This document shows positions 33,580 to 42,494 of a stretch of 54,241 nt of DNA, in pieces. The notes beneath the pieces were generated by a model. The model was given only the letters and a program-made list of their open reading frames with translations, made no database searches and was not told where the DNA came from. The stretch covers positions 1-54,241 of the forward strand of contig JALEHU010000058.1 of NCBI GenBank assembly GCA_022770365.1. The letters are read 5' to 3'. Numbering within the stretch: position 1 is the first letter of the stretch; each line of letters opens with the position of its first letter. A program made the translations under genes and the position numbers. This DNA is from Blautia sp. GTDB taxonomy: Bacteria; Bacillota; Clostridia; Lachnospirales; Lachnospiraceae.

Positions 33580-34814
33580 TCAACAAATTCCGTATATCCT
33601 TCAGACATCATCTGATCTTTCTGGAATTTCTTATTCTTCTTCATAATTGAAATGTTTACCTGAGTACCGTTTTTGCGCTCTTCTTCTGCCTGTTTCAGAA
33701 TTGTCAGAAGCTTGTCTAAAGGCATATTCTTTTCAATGAGATATGCTTTCTTTCCATTGGCTGTCGGAACCTCATATCCGCGCTCAAGAAGCAGCATGAC
33801 AATACGCTCAAAGCCAATCGAGAATCCGCAGGCACTGGTGTTGTTGCCGGTAAATTTGCCGATCATCTCATCATAGCGACCGCCGCCTCCTACAGAACCG
33901 CCGAATTCATCCATTGCAATTTCAAAAATCGGACCTGTATAGTAGGACATGCCGCGTACAAGTGTCGGATCGAAGGACATCCTGAAATCTGCAGTCTTTA
34001 CGGCATCTACTGTGGATATAATCGTCTCAAGGTCTTCCGCCACTTTTGGATCAAGCACATCTTTCAGCTTTTCTTTGCAGTAACGGACACCTTCCACATC
34101 AGATGTGATTTCCTTAAACATTCCAAGATAAGTATCAATGCTTTCTTTGGAAAAACCTTCTTCCTCCAGTTCTTTCGCAACACCCTCCAGACCGATTTTA
34201 TCCATCTTGTCCAGAATAATGAATACTGTATCAAAGCTTTCTTCCGGAAAACCGCTGTACTGTGCCATGGCCTTCAGGATCTTCCGGTCATTGATCCGGA
34301 TGGTAAAATTATGGAAATCCAGTTTTCCAAGAAGAGTCGTTGTCGCAAGTACAAGCTCGATCTCAGCAAGGTAGGTGGGCTCTCCAAGAATATCAATATC
34401 ACACTGCATGAACTGACGAAAACGTCCTCTCTGGGGGCGGTCAGCCCTCCATACATTTCCCATCTGCAGCGCCTTGAACGGAGCAGGAAGCTCATTTGCA
34501 TTATTGGAATAATATCTGGAAAGCGGAACAGTCAGATCATAACGAAGGCCTGAATCTACCAGATCCGCTTCTCCCTTTGCTTCGTCCAGCTTCAGCTTCT
34601 CACCGCGCTTGAGAATTTTGAAAATCAGCTTTTCATTCTCACCACCCTGTTTGCTGCAGAGATTCTCAATGTGTTCAACACAGGGAGTCTCTATTGCGCA
34701 AAATCCGAATGTCTTATATGTTTCCCGGATCATATTCATCACATAATTTCGGATCTCCATTTCCTTCGGTAAAATATCTTTCATACCGGTAACCGGTTTC
34801 TTTTTCAATGCCAT
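33558..34814 (-). CDS. hisS: Histidine-tRNA ligase
   Basis: A 418-residue class IIa synthetase that charges tRNA-His. Motif 1 region IETPCVEHIENL, motif 2 with WRADRPQRGRFRQFMQCDID, histidine motif A LVRGMSYYTGPIFE, and motif 3 in CGFSIGFERIVMLLLERG; a short anticodon-binding domain follows. GGAGG precedes ATG 34814. Only 20 bp separate it from the HD-GYP gene, so no T-box fits directly upstream. Confidence 0.97.
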   Translation of the reverse strand: MALKKKPVTGMKDILPKEMEIRNYVMNMIRETYKTFGFCAIETPCVEHIENLCSKQGGENEKLIFKILKRGEKLKLDEAKGEADLVDSGLRYDLTVPLSRYYSNNANELPAPFKALQMGNVWRADRPQRGRFRQFMQCDIDILGEPTYLAEIELVLATTTLLGKLDFHNFTIRINDRKILKAMAQYSGFPEESFDTVFIILDKMDKIGLEGVAKELEEEGFSKESIDTYLGMFKEITSDVEGVRYCKEKLKDVLDPKVAEDLETIISTVDAVKTADFRMSFDPTLVRGMSYYTGPIFEIAMDEFGGSVGGGGRYDEMIGKFTGNNTSACGFSIGFERIVMLLLERGYEVPTANGKKAYLIEKNMPLDKLLTILKQAEEERKNGTQVNISIMKKNKKFQKDQMMSEGYTEFVEFYRDRI

Positions 34815-34834
34815 GTTGTCCTCCTAGTATATCA

Positions 34835-35398
34835 TTAAGTATTGTGTATTACTTTTTGAAAAGCAATGAAAACATCCATATCAAAATTCTTGACTTCGTC
34901 TATCATCAATTCCATGACGGTTGCCCTGTCAAAAGCTTTTCTGTAAGGACGATCTGAGCTTAACGCTGAAAAAACGTCGCACACTCTCAGAATTCTCGCC
35001 CCGATGGGTATTTCCTCCCCGGCTTTGTTGGAGGGATAACCGCTTCCGTCATAATTTTCGTGATGATAAAGAATACTTTCAAGAATAAAATCCGAATAAC
35101 CCTGATCCTTGAGTTCTTCATATCCCAGTGTCGGATGCATCCGGACAAATTTCAGTTCTTCTATCACCAGGGGATTACTCTCCTGCCCGTTGATATAACA
35201 TGTCAGCTTCAGTTTGCCGATGTCATGAAGCATACCGGCAATCGCCAGTTCATAACATAAGTGCTCTTCCAGCCCGAGCTGTGTTGCAACAGCATAGGCA
35301 AGATTGCTGACAGCCATACCATGATTCAATTCTGTTGTCAGATCAAATTCCAGAATCCTCTCCGGGGTATTGGAGGCCCTTTTGTATGCCGCGTCCAA
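34835..35398 (-). CDS. HD-GYP domain phosphohydrolase
   Basis: A 187-residue, single-domain protein. Metal-binding motifs are visible: His in ELNHGMAV, HD in GMLHDIGKL, the paired His in LYHHENYDGSGYP (GYP motif intact as SGYP) and the late D-V-F/S-D-RPYR segment. HD-GYP proteins often hydrolyse cyclic di-GMP; here there is no receiver or membrane domain. The start is TTG 35398 because GGAGG lies eight bases before it; the GTG three codons earlier overlaps the SD. It sits inside the housekeeping operon between hemZ and hisS. Confidence 0.85.
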   Translation of the reverse strand: MDAAYKRASNTPERILEFDLTTELNHGMAVSNLAYAVATQLGLEEHLCYELAIAGMLHDIGKLKLTCYINGQESNPLVIEELKFVRMHPTLGYEELKDQGYSDFILESILYHHENYDGSGYPSNKAGEEIPIGARILRVCDVFSALSSDRPYRKAFDRATVMELMIDEVKNFDMDVFIAFQKVIHNT

Positions 35399-35417
35399 AG
35401 AGTACACCTCCTGTCAC

Positions 35418-36959
35418 TCACAGCCAGGTTTCAATACCTGTCCGTTTTCTTTCAATCATTTCATCAATACGGGTAATGTAGCTGGATACATCCTTTACGT
35501 TCTCCACCCGTTCGATGCGTTTTCCATGGTCAAAAACCAGCTTCGAAGAACCACCGGCTCCAAGAGCAATGATCGGCTGTTTTTCTTCCATAATCAGTAT
35601 ATTGTAAATTCCGGCTTTGTCAACTGCTGCATAGCCTACATTTTCAAAATTTCCCTTCATGTTCTTCTGCCTGTACAGATAATAAGGACCCATTCCCATT
35701 TCGTATGCAGTTTTCATAGTCAGATCCATAATTTCCTGATTATTCTCAAATGTCATTTCCTGATACCGGTCTTTGAACATATTCAGACGTGCTGCCCGCT
35801 TCACTGCCAGGGAATGAACGGTCAGGCTGTCCGGTCCAAGATTCCTGACTTCCTCCAGTGTCTTGCGAACCATGGAAATATCTTCTCCCGGAAGTCCTGC
35901 AATGAGATCCATATTAATATTATCGTAACCGCATTCTCTCGCCATATGGAATGCCTCTTTTGTCTGTTCCACCGTATGGCGGCGGCCGATGATATCCAGA
36001 GTAGCCTGGTTCATAGTCTGGGGATTGACTGAGATACGGCTCACAGGAAATTCCTTCATAGCCAGAAGTTTTTCTTTTGTGATACTGTCCGGCCGTCCTG
36101 CTTCTACCGTAAATTCTTCAAGACTGTCAAACCCGAATGCATTTCCCAGCGCATCCAGAAGCCTTGCAAGCTGCTGCGGTTCCAGGGTCGTCGGCGTTCC
36201 GCCTCCGATATAAACAGTATCCAGCTTACGTCCCTTCATCATTCCTGAAACAGCCCGGATTTCTTTGCACAGAGCATCCAGATAATCATCTACCTTTGAT
36301 TTCCATACTTTCAGCGGATAAGAACTGAAAGAACAATAAAGGCAGATACTTGGACAGAAAGGAATTCCCACATATAAACTGTATCCGTTTTCATAATCAA
36401 TATTCTTCAGTATCTCCCGCTCGCGATTTGCAATGGTAATCGCAAGAGCTGCTTTCTGCGGGCTGACAAGATACTTTTCCCGCATCTCTTTGGCGATTTC
36501 CGTATTCTTCATTCCGGATTCAATCATACCCATGGCAAGTTTCGCAGGACGGATACCGGTCAGATTTCCCCATGGAAGTGTCTTCCCGGTCATTTTTACC
36601 AGTACTCTGTACAGCACATATTTAATACTGTCCTTATTTTTTTTGCGAAGCTCTATAGCCTCCCGGGAACGCTTCGCCCCGGGTATTTCTTCAGATGTAC
36701 CGCCGCTCTGGCAAGAAATAAGGGCATCCCCTGTCTGCCCTTCAATCATCTCTGCATGATCAACACCTTTGTGTTCTTCATTTTCATAACGAATTTCGTA
36801 ACCGTCTCCGGTGCGTTCCACCCGGAACACAGTTCCATAAATCTTCTCTTCCTCTTCATAAGAAATATGGAACTCTGCTCCCGGATAAAAAGCTTTGATC
36901 AGTTCATAAATATCATGTTCAAATTCTCTGTCCAAAAACAGAATCTGGATTTTACACAA
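35418..36959 (-). CDS. hemZ: Coproporphyrinogen III oxidase-like radical SAM protein HemZ
   Basis: A 513-residue radical SAM protein. The Fe-S motif is FCPSICLYC with Cys202, Cys206 and Cys209, followed by the SAM-binding GGGTPT motif and RISVNPQTMN in the HemN family core. The N-terminal extension of about 190 residues (with GNLTGIRPAK) is typical of clostridial HemZ. In family members the reaction is oxidative decarboxylation of coproporphyrinogen or a related haem step; actual activity in anaerobes is unclear. The start TTG 36959 lies within the end of the MBL gene (8-bp overlap), with GAGGT upstream. Confidence 0.88.
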   Translation of the reverse strand: MCKIQILFLDREFEHDIYELIKAFYPGAEFHISYEEEEKIYGTVFRVERTGDGYEIRYENEEHKGVDHAEMIEGQTGDALISCQSGGTSEEIPGAKRSREAIELRKKNKDSIKYVLYRVLVKMTGKTLPWGNLTGIRPAKLAMGMIESGMKNTEIAKEMREKYLVSPQKAALAITIANREREILKNIDYENGYSLYVGIPFCPSICLYCSFSSYPLKVWKSKVDDYLDALCKEIRAVSGMMKGRKLDTVYIGGGTPTTLEPQQLARLLDALGNAFGFDSLEEFTVEAGRPDSITKEKLLAMKEFPVSRISVNPQTMNQATLDIIGRRHTVEQTKEAFHMARECGYDNINMDLIAGLPGEDISMVRKTLEEVRNLGPDSLTVHSLAVKRAARLNMFKDRYQEMTFENNQEIMDLTMKTAYEMGMGPYYLYRQKNMKGNFENVGYAAVDKAGIYNILIMEEKQPIIALGAGGSSKLVFDHGKRIERVENVKDVSSYITRIDEMIERKRTGIETWL

Positions 36960-37581
36960 ATGGATTATACCTCTTTTCGTAACCTATCGTGGTAGACGCA
37001 TCATGTCCCGGATAAACTTCTGTTTCTTCCGGCAGGGAATCTACCAGCTTGTGGAGACTTCTGACAATCTGTGCGGTACTGCCTCCCGGGAAATCCGTTC
37101 TTCCTACAGATCCGTAAAACAGGGTATCTCCGCTGAAAAGAACCCCTTCCTCCTTCAGATAATAACAGCAGCTTCCGGGAGTATGCCCCGGTGTGAGCAG
37201 CATCTGTATGGAAAATCCTGCCGCTTCAAATACCTGAAGATCGTCAAGCAATTCATCCGGCTTTATGGAACATCCTGCCCCGTAATGCCCCGACATATTC
37301 ATAGACGGTTCCTTCAGCATCTGCTGCTCAGCGCGGCTTGCATATACAGGAATCTTATACTGATTTCTCACTTCTTCCACAGCCAGGATATGGTCAAAAT
37401 GTCCATGTGTCAGAAGAATCCCGGCAGGTTTTCCTCCGATCTCCGAAATCTTGCGGAAAATCTTATCCGCACAAGCTGCAGGATCCACAATCAGTACTTC
37501 TCCTGTTTCTTTGTTCTTTAAAAAATAACAGTTCGTAAATACATTTCCAAGAATACATTTGTGCAGTTCTAGTTTTGCCAT
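36952..37581 (-). CDS. Metallo-beta-lactamase fold hydrolase (glyoxalase II-like)
   Basis: A 209-residue protein with the zinc motif THGHFDH (58-64), the downstream His in TPGHTPGS, Asp in FSGDTLF and the final His in YPGHDAST. This complete ligand set predicts two metals. Short members of this group in clostridia sit with relA and hemZ; substrates are unproven, thioester hydrolysis being the usual guess. Twelve base pairs separate it from relA. Confidence 0.9.
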   Translation of the reverse strand: MAKLELHKCILGNVFTNCYFLKNKETGEVLIVDPAACADKIFRKISEIGGKPAGILLTHGHFDHILAVEEVRNQYKIPVYASRAEQQMLKEPSMNMSGHYGAGCSIKPDELLDDLQVFEAAGFSIQMLLTPGHTPGSCCYYLKEEGVLFSGDTLFYGSVGRTDFPGGSTAQIVRSLHKLVDSLPEETEVYPGHDASTTIGYEKRYNPFV

Positions 37582-37593
37582 AAATACTCCTTT

Positions 37594-39924
37594 TCAGCCT
37601 GTGGTACGCTCTACGTCAAGAACGCTCTCCACCTGGCGGATTTTTTCGATGAGGGTGTTCAGTTCTTCCTTGCTCTTCACTTCAAAACTCATGGAAATAG
37701 TTGCCTTTTCCTGTTTGTTCGTACGGCTGTTTACACTGCGCACATCAATCTTACGCTCTGTAAAAATCTTGGACAGATCTACCAGGAGTCCTGTACGATT
37801 GTTGGCAAATACATGAATTTCTGCCATATACTTCTCCGCGGTCTTCGTATCCGGCTGCTGCCACTCTGCCTCGATGAGACGTGTTCTGTCTATCTCCGGC
37901 ATATTCAGGACATTCACACAATCTGTACGATGGATGGTAATTCCCCTACCTCTTGTAACAAAGCCGACAATTTCATCTCCGGGAATCGGGCTGCAGCATT
38001 TGGAAAAACGCACTGCAACATCATGGATTCCCTTAACCACAATACCGCTCTTGCTCTTGGCAATGTGAAGCTTCTCCTGATTCTCATTGGCAGCTTCCAG
38101 AACCTGCTCGTCTGTGAGATTCTTCTTGTTTTCTTTTTCGCAGGCTTCCATCAGTTTATTGAAAACCTGACCTTCTTTGAGGCCGCCATGGCCGATCGCC
38201 GCCAGTACAGACTCCCAGTCACGGAAGCCATATTTGCGCATGACTGCTTCCAGATACTGGGTTTTGGTGTAAGTGCTGATCTTATAACCTTTGGTTTTGG
38301 CATACTGTGCCAGCATGTCCTTGCCCTTCAGGATATTATCTTCCTTCAGTTCCTTCTTAAACCACTGGTTGATCTTATTCTTGGCCTGTGTGCTCTTGAC
38401 AAGCTTCAGCCAGTCACGGCTTGGTCCCTGAGAATTCTGGGAAGTAATGATCTCAATTCTGTCACCGTTATTAATCTGATATTCAATGGGAACCAGTTTT
38501 CCGTTCACTCTGGCTCCTACCATCTTATTGCCAACCGCACTGTGCACACTGTAGGCAAAATCAATCGGAGTAGAACCATTAGGAAGTGTCTTGACATCTC
38601 CCTCAGGTGTAAAGCAGTAAACACTGTCTGCAAAAAGATCCAGGTCATTTTTCAGAAGGCTCATAAATTCTTTATTGTCAGACATGTCCCTCTGCCATTC
38701 CAGAATCTGACGCAGCCAGTTTAATTTTTCTTCTTCACTCTTGCCCACCGGAACTTTGCCGTCTGATGATTCTTTGTATTTCCAGTGAGCAGCAATACCA
38801 TACTCTGCCGTCTTATGCATCTCAAAGGTACGGATCTGAATCTCGAACGGCTGGCCGTTGGGTCCGATCAGTGTCGTGTGAAGCGACTGATACATATTGG
38901 GTTTGGGCATGGCAATGTAATCCTTGAATCTGCCGGGGATCGGTTTGTACATCTCATGAATGACACCCAGAGCGGCATAACAGTCTTTCACTGTGTCCAC
39001 AAGAATACGCACCGCAAAAAGGTCGTAGATCTGGTCAATCGTCTTATCCTGATTCACCATCTTCTTGTAAATACTGAAAAAATGCTTCACACGGCCATCC
39101 ACCTGGGCTTTGATCCCGGCATCCTCCATGTGCTTCTTGACCTGCTGTACGATTCCATTTACAAACTCTTCACGAACGCTCTTGCGCAGTGCCACTTTCT
39201 CAACGAGGTCATAATATACATCAGGTTTCAGATATTTCAAAGACAGATCATCCAGTTCCACCTTGATTTTGGAAATACCAAGCCGCTGAGCGATCGGTGC
39301 ATAAATGTCCATGGTCTCTCTGGCTTTTTCCTGCTGTTTTTCGGGACGCATGTACTGAAGAGTACGCATATTATGAAGACGGTCAGCAAGCTTAATCAGA
39401 ATGACACGGATATCCTTGGCCATTGCAAGGAACATTTTTCTTAAATTCTCCGCCTGCAGCTCCACCTTGTCCGCTGAATAGGAAAGCTGTCCCAGCTTGG
39501 TAACGCCATCAACAAGAAGGGCAACTTCCGGACCGAATTCCTTTTCCACTTCTTCGTAAGTCATCCAGGTATCTTCTACCGCATCGTGAAGAAGCCCTGC
39601 CACAATTGTCTCTTTGTCAAGTTCCAGATCTGCCAGAATGATCGCCACACAGAGCGGATGGATAATATACGGCTCTCCGGACTTACGTTTCTGATCTTTG
39701 TGCGCCTCTCTGGCAACTTCATATGCTTTCTGTATCATGGAAATATCCGTGGACGGATGATACTTTTTTACGCTGGCAATCAGTTCATTATACAGAATGT
39801 CAGGACTTGTGAAATCATTCATGGATTTTACTGCCGCATCTGCTTTTCTGACGGATTCCAGCTTTTCTTTTTCGACCTCCAGAGAGGCCGGCTCCTGCAC
39901 TGCCTTTTGTTTTTTTTCTGCCAT
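37594..39924 (-). CDS. relA: Bifunctional (p)ppGpp synthetase/hydrolase
   Basis: A 776-residue Rel protein controlling the stringent response. The HD hydrolase domain has HPLCVAIILADLELDKETIV, GLLHDAVEDT and KLADRLHNMRTL; the synthetase domain has the DQIYDLFAVRILVDT, YKPIPGRFKDYIA and NMYQSLHTT segments; TGS follows (VYCFTPEGDVKTLPNGSTPI), then the helical region, a zinc-finger-like RIS with RFSKCCSPIPGDEI, and a C-terminal ACT domain. Both active sites appear intact. In Firmicutes the gene is named rel or relA. It is 62 bp downstream of apt. Confidence 0.97.
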   Translation of the reverse strand: MAEKKQKAVQEPASLEVEKEKLESVRKADAAVKSMNDFTSPDILYNELIASVKKYHPSTDISMIQKAYEVAREAHKDQKRKSGEPYIIHPLCVAIILADLELDKETIVAGLLHDAVEDTWMTYEEVEKEFGPEVALLVDGVTKLGQLSYSADKVELQAENLRKMFLAMAKDIRVILIKLADRLHNMRTLQYMRPEKQQEKARETMDIYAPIAQRLGISKIKVELDDLSLKYLKPDVYYDLVEKVALRKSVREEFVNGIVQQVKKHMEDAGIKAQVDGRVKHFFSIYKKMVNQDKTIDQIYDLFAVRILVDTVKDCYAALGVIHEMYKPIPGRFKDYIAMPKPNMYQSLHTTLIGPNGQPFEIQIRTFEMHKTAEYGIAAHWKYKESSDGKVPVGKSEEEKLNWLRQILEWQRDMSDNKEFMSLLKNDLDLFADSVYCFTPEGDVKTLPNGSTPIDFAYSVHSAVGNKMVGARVNGKLVPIEYQINNGDRIEIITSQNSQGPSRDWLKLVKSTQAKNKINQWFKKELKEDNILKGKDMLAQYAKTKGYKISTYTKTQYLEAVMRKYGFRDWESVLAAIGHGGLKEGQVFNKLMEACEKENKKNLTDEQVLEAANENQEKLHIAKSKSGIVVKGIHDVAVRFSKCCSPIPGDEIVGFVTRGRGITIHRTDCVNVLNMPEIDRTRLIEAEWQQPDTKTAEKYMAEIHVFANNRTGLLVDLSKIFTERKIDVRSVNSRTNKQEKATISMSFEVKSKEELNTLIEKIRQVESVLDVERTTG

Positions 39925-39986
39925 ACTCGGTTCCCCTCAATCCAATCTCTTATGCTGCAATACATAAAAACACTTCTTTGCCAGTA

Positions 39987-40511
39987 CTATTTACCATCGT
40001 AACAGATTACAGATGATACATCATAACCTGCCAGCTTCTCCCGACCCTTCAGTCCGGCCAGCTCCATCAGAAATACAATTTTCACCACTTCGCCGCCTAG
40101 CTCTTCCACCATCTTAGCTGCAGCTTCTATCGTACCGCCGGTAGCGATCAGGTCATCAATAATGGCTACTTTCTGTCCGGGCTTGATGGAATCCTTATGC
40201 ATCTCTATCGTTGCTGTGCCATATTCCAGATCATACTCTCTGGAAATAGTATCGCAGGGAAGTTTCCCCTTCTTGCGAACTAAAACAAATGGCTTATGCA
40301 GATTATAGGCAATTGGCATTCCGAAAATGAATCCTCTCGATTCCGCACCGACAATAACATCTACATCCACATCTTTCAAACAGTCCTGCATGGAGTCGAT
40401 TGCCAGTTTCAAACCATCGGCATCCTGTAAAATACTTGTAACATCACGGAAAATAATGCCCGGTTCCGGAAAATCCGGTATGCTTCTAACATATTCCTCA
40501 ATTTTTTTCAT
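39987..40511 (-). CDS. apt: Adenine phosphoribosyltransferase
   Basis: A 174-residue type I phosphoribosyltransferase that makes AMP from adenine and PRPP. It has the APRT N-terminus (VRSIPDFPEPGIIFRDVT), the flexible loop (RKKGKLPCDTISREYDLEYG) and the PRPP motif VAIIDDLIATGGT. It follows a strong promoter at 40634-40662 and leads into relA, the order seen in many Firmicutes. Confidence 0.97.
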   Translation of the reverse strand: MKKIEEYVRSIPDFPEPGIIFRDVTSILQDADGLKLAIDSMQDCLKDVDVDVIVGAESRGFIFGMPIAYNLHKPFVLVRKKGKLPCDTISREYDLEYGTATIEMHKDSIKPGQKVAIIDDLIATGGTIEAAAKMVEELGGEVVKIVFLMELAGLKGREKLAGYDVSSVICYDGK

Positions 40512-40633
40512 TTTTATCTTCCACTCCTTACACTGTTTTTCAGAATATTTTAAACTCTGCTATGTGATAAAATATCTGCACCTGTTCAGTACTTTTAACA
40601 TGATTACTTACTGGTCAGTTACAAATAATCTAT

Positions 40634-40662
40634 ATTATAGCACCTTTTTTTTTCAGAATCAA
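40634..40662 (-). promoter_or_regulatory. apt-relA promoter
   Basis: On the minus strand TTGATT (40662-40657), 17 bp containing a 9-A tract, then TATAAT (40639-40634) with extended TG. The leader to apt is about 115 nt. The -35 box begins at the end of the recJ terminator U-run. Confidence 0.85.
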
Positions 40663-40684
40663 TGAAAACCCGACATACATCGGG
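40663..40684 (-). terminator. Terminator after recJ
   Basis: CCCGA (40669-40673) pairs with TCGGG (40680-40684); extra C/G pairing extends it. On the minus strand it is followed by TTTTCA. Short stem, so termination may be partial. Confidence 0.65.
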
Positions 40685-40702
40685 GAATTGCATCAGGATC
40701 AG

Positions 40703-42415
40703 CTAACAATAATTGCGGATGACCGCCTGCAGCGTCTCACGCCCCTGATAGGAATTGATTTCCGGATAATAGGTCACTGAAATTGTATCATTACTTTCAC
40801 AAAATTTTTTAAATTCTTCTGCTTCGCCAAAATATACTGCATCTGTCACACATCCCTGCGCATCCATCAGCTGCATTTTTGCCACATTATGATTCTTTCC
40901 CAAAATACGAAGACCTAAAACACGAAGGCCTTTCTGGGCAAACAGGGGCTTTGTATTGCCTTTCCCAAACGGTTCCAGCAGGGAAAGCTGCTCCACCAGT
41001 TCTTTTCCTGCATATCCAAGAGGCATGGGAACATCTATCACAACTTTGGGAACAAGCTCTTCCTCTGTCAGTGTACAGTTCTGATTCAGACGCCGGCGAA
41101 ACTCATTGACATTCTCCTCTTTCAGAGAAAGTCCGGCAGCCATGGGATGTCCGCCGAATCTCTCAAGAAGATCTGCACATTTCACAAGCTCATCGTACAT
41201 GGAATAGGCTTCAATGGAGCGTCCGCTGCCCTTCACCCCTGTCTCTCCTCTTGTCAGGATGAATGCAGGTTTATGATATCGCTCGCGGATTCTTCCGGCT
41301 ATGATCCCTGCAAGACTTTCGTGACAGTCCGGCAAAAACAGGACAAGCACCCTGTCTTTTCCGACCGGTGTTTCTTCTACCAGCTTTACTGCCTCATCTT
41401 TGCCCTGTTCCGTCAGCGACTTACGGCTCTGATTGAGCGCAGTCAAATCTCCTGCAAGACGAGCTGCAGTACCTGCATCTTCTGATAAAAAAAGAGCGAG
41501 AGAACGCGATGCCGTATCAAGCCGTCCGCTTGCATTAATGCATGGTCCCAGCACAAATCCCACATGATAAGAGGATATTACGGCATCTTCCAGACCATTT
41601 GCCTGAATCAGCGCTCTCAGTCCATAATTGGATGTTTCCGACAGACGTTTCAGTCCTTCCTTTACGATAATACGGTTTTCCCCCTGAAGATCCATAACGT
41701 CGCCGACTGTGGCAATTGCAGCAAACTCAAGGAAATCCCAGATTTCTTCCCGGGGAATTCCCGCTCTTTCATATAAAGCCCATACCAGTTTCCATGCTAC
41801 CACGGCACCGCAGATGTTTTTGAATGGATATGCACATTCCTGCTGTTTCGGATTGACCACCGCATCAGCAGTAGGTATTTTGAAAATACGCCTGTTTTCA
41901 ACATCTTCATAGGGAACTTCGTGATGATCTGTAACCACTGTTGTAATTCCCAGCTCGCGGGCGGAAGCTATTTCATCTGATGCAGCAATTCCATTGTCAC
42001 AGGTCACAATCGTATCAACTCCATCTTCCTTTGCCCGGAGGATCAGTTCCTGATGCATACCATAGCCGTCTGTGATCCTGTCCGGTATATAAGTATCCGC
42101 ATTTCCTCCAAGCCGGCGGATTCCTTTCAGAAGAATATATGTGGATGTAACGCCATCAATATCGTAATCTCCAATGATCCGTATTTTTCTCTGACGGTTT
42201 ATTTTATCCATCAGAATTTCCACAGCCTTTTCCATATCTTTCAAAAGCCATGGGGACGGCAGCTCATCCAGTCCGCCATAGAGATATGTGCGGATGTTTT
42301 CCATTCCTGTCACATCACGGTTTCTGATCAGTCTGGCGATCACGGGATCGATCCCGAAAGTTTCGCTGATTTCCTGAAAATTGGCACGTTTGGCTGTTAC
42401 AACCCATTTTTCCAT
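40703..42415 (-). CDS. recJ: Single-stranded-DNA-specific 5'-3' exonuclease RecJ
   Basis: A 570-residue DHH-family nuclease for recombination and mismatch repair. Motif I is GDYDIDG (82-88), motif III is TDHHE, followed by VNPKQ and the DHHA1 domain with GGHPMAAG; an OB-fold-like C-terminal domain ends the protein. Length is normal for clostridial RecJ. It follows secDF after a terminator. Confidence 0.96.
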   Translation of the reverse strand: MEKWVVTAKRANFQEISETFGIDPVIARLIRNRDVTGMENIRTYLYGGLDELPSPWLLKDMEKAVEILMDKINRQRKIRIIGDYDIDGVTSTYILLKGIRRLGGNADTYIPDRITDGYGMHQELILRAKEDGVDTIVTCDNGIAASDEIASARELGITTVVTDHHEVPYEDVENRRIFKIPTADAVVNPKQQECAYPFKNICGAVVAWKLVWALYERAGIPREEIWDFLEFAAIATVGDVMDLQGENRIIVKEGLKRLSETSNYGLRALIQANGLEDAVISSYHVGFVLGPCINASGRLDTASRSLALFLSEDAGTAARLAGDLTALNQSRKSLTEQGKDEAVKLVEETPVGKDRVLVLFLPDCHESLAGIIAGRIRERYHKPAFILTRGETGVKGSGRSIEAYSMYDELVKCADLLERFGGHPMAAGLSLKEENVNEFRRRLNQNCTLTEEELVPKVVIDVPMPLGYAGKELVEQLSLLEPFGKGNTKPLFAQKGLRVLGLRILGKNHNVAKMQLMDAQGCVTDAVYFGEAEEFKKFCESNDTISVTYYPEINSYQGRETLQAVIRNYC

Positions 42416-42449
42416 AGTTATTTTTTCCTCTCACTTATCAAACCAAAAC

Positions 42450-42482
42450 ATCCCGGGGCAGGTCTTTTTCCTGTCCCGGGAT
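42450..42482 (-). terminator. Terminator between secDF and recJ
   Basis: ATCCCGGGGCAGG (42450-42462) pairs with CCTGTCCCGGGAT (42470-42482) with one wobble, loop of 7 nt; TGTTTTGG follows on the minus strand. Confidence 0.75.
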
Positions 42483-42494
42483 ACGTTTTCTTTT

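Noticed and set aside
34815-34834. T-box leader expected before hisS-aspS
   Set aside because: Only 20 bp separate hisS from the HD-GYP gene and 105 bp separate aspS from hisS; no T-box elements fit.
37813-38724. 303-codon open frame on the plus strand
   Set aside because: Antisense to relA; composition rich in Cys, His and Phe as expected from reverse-complement reading.
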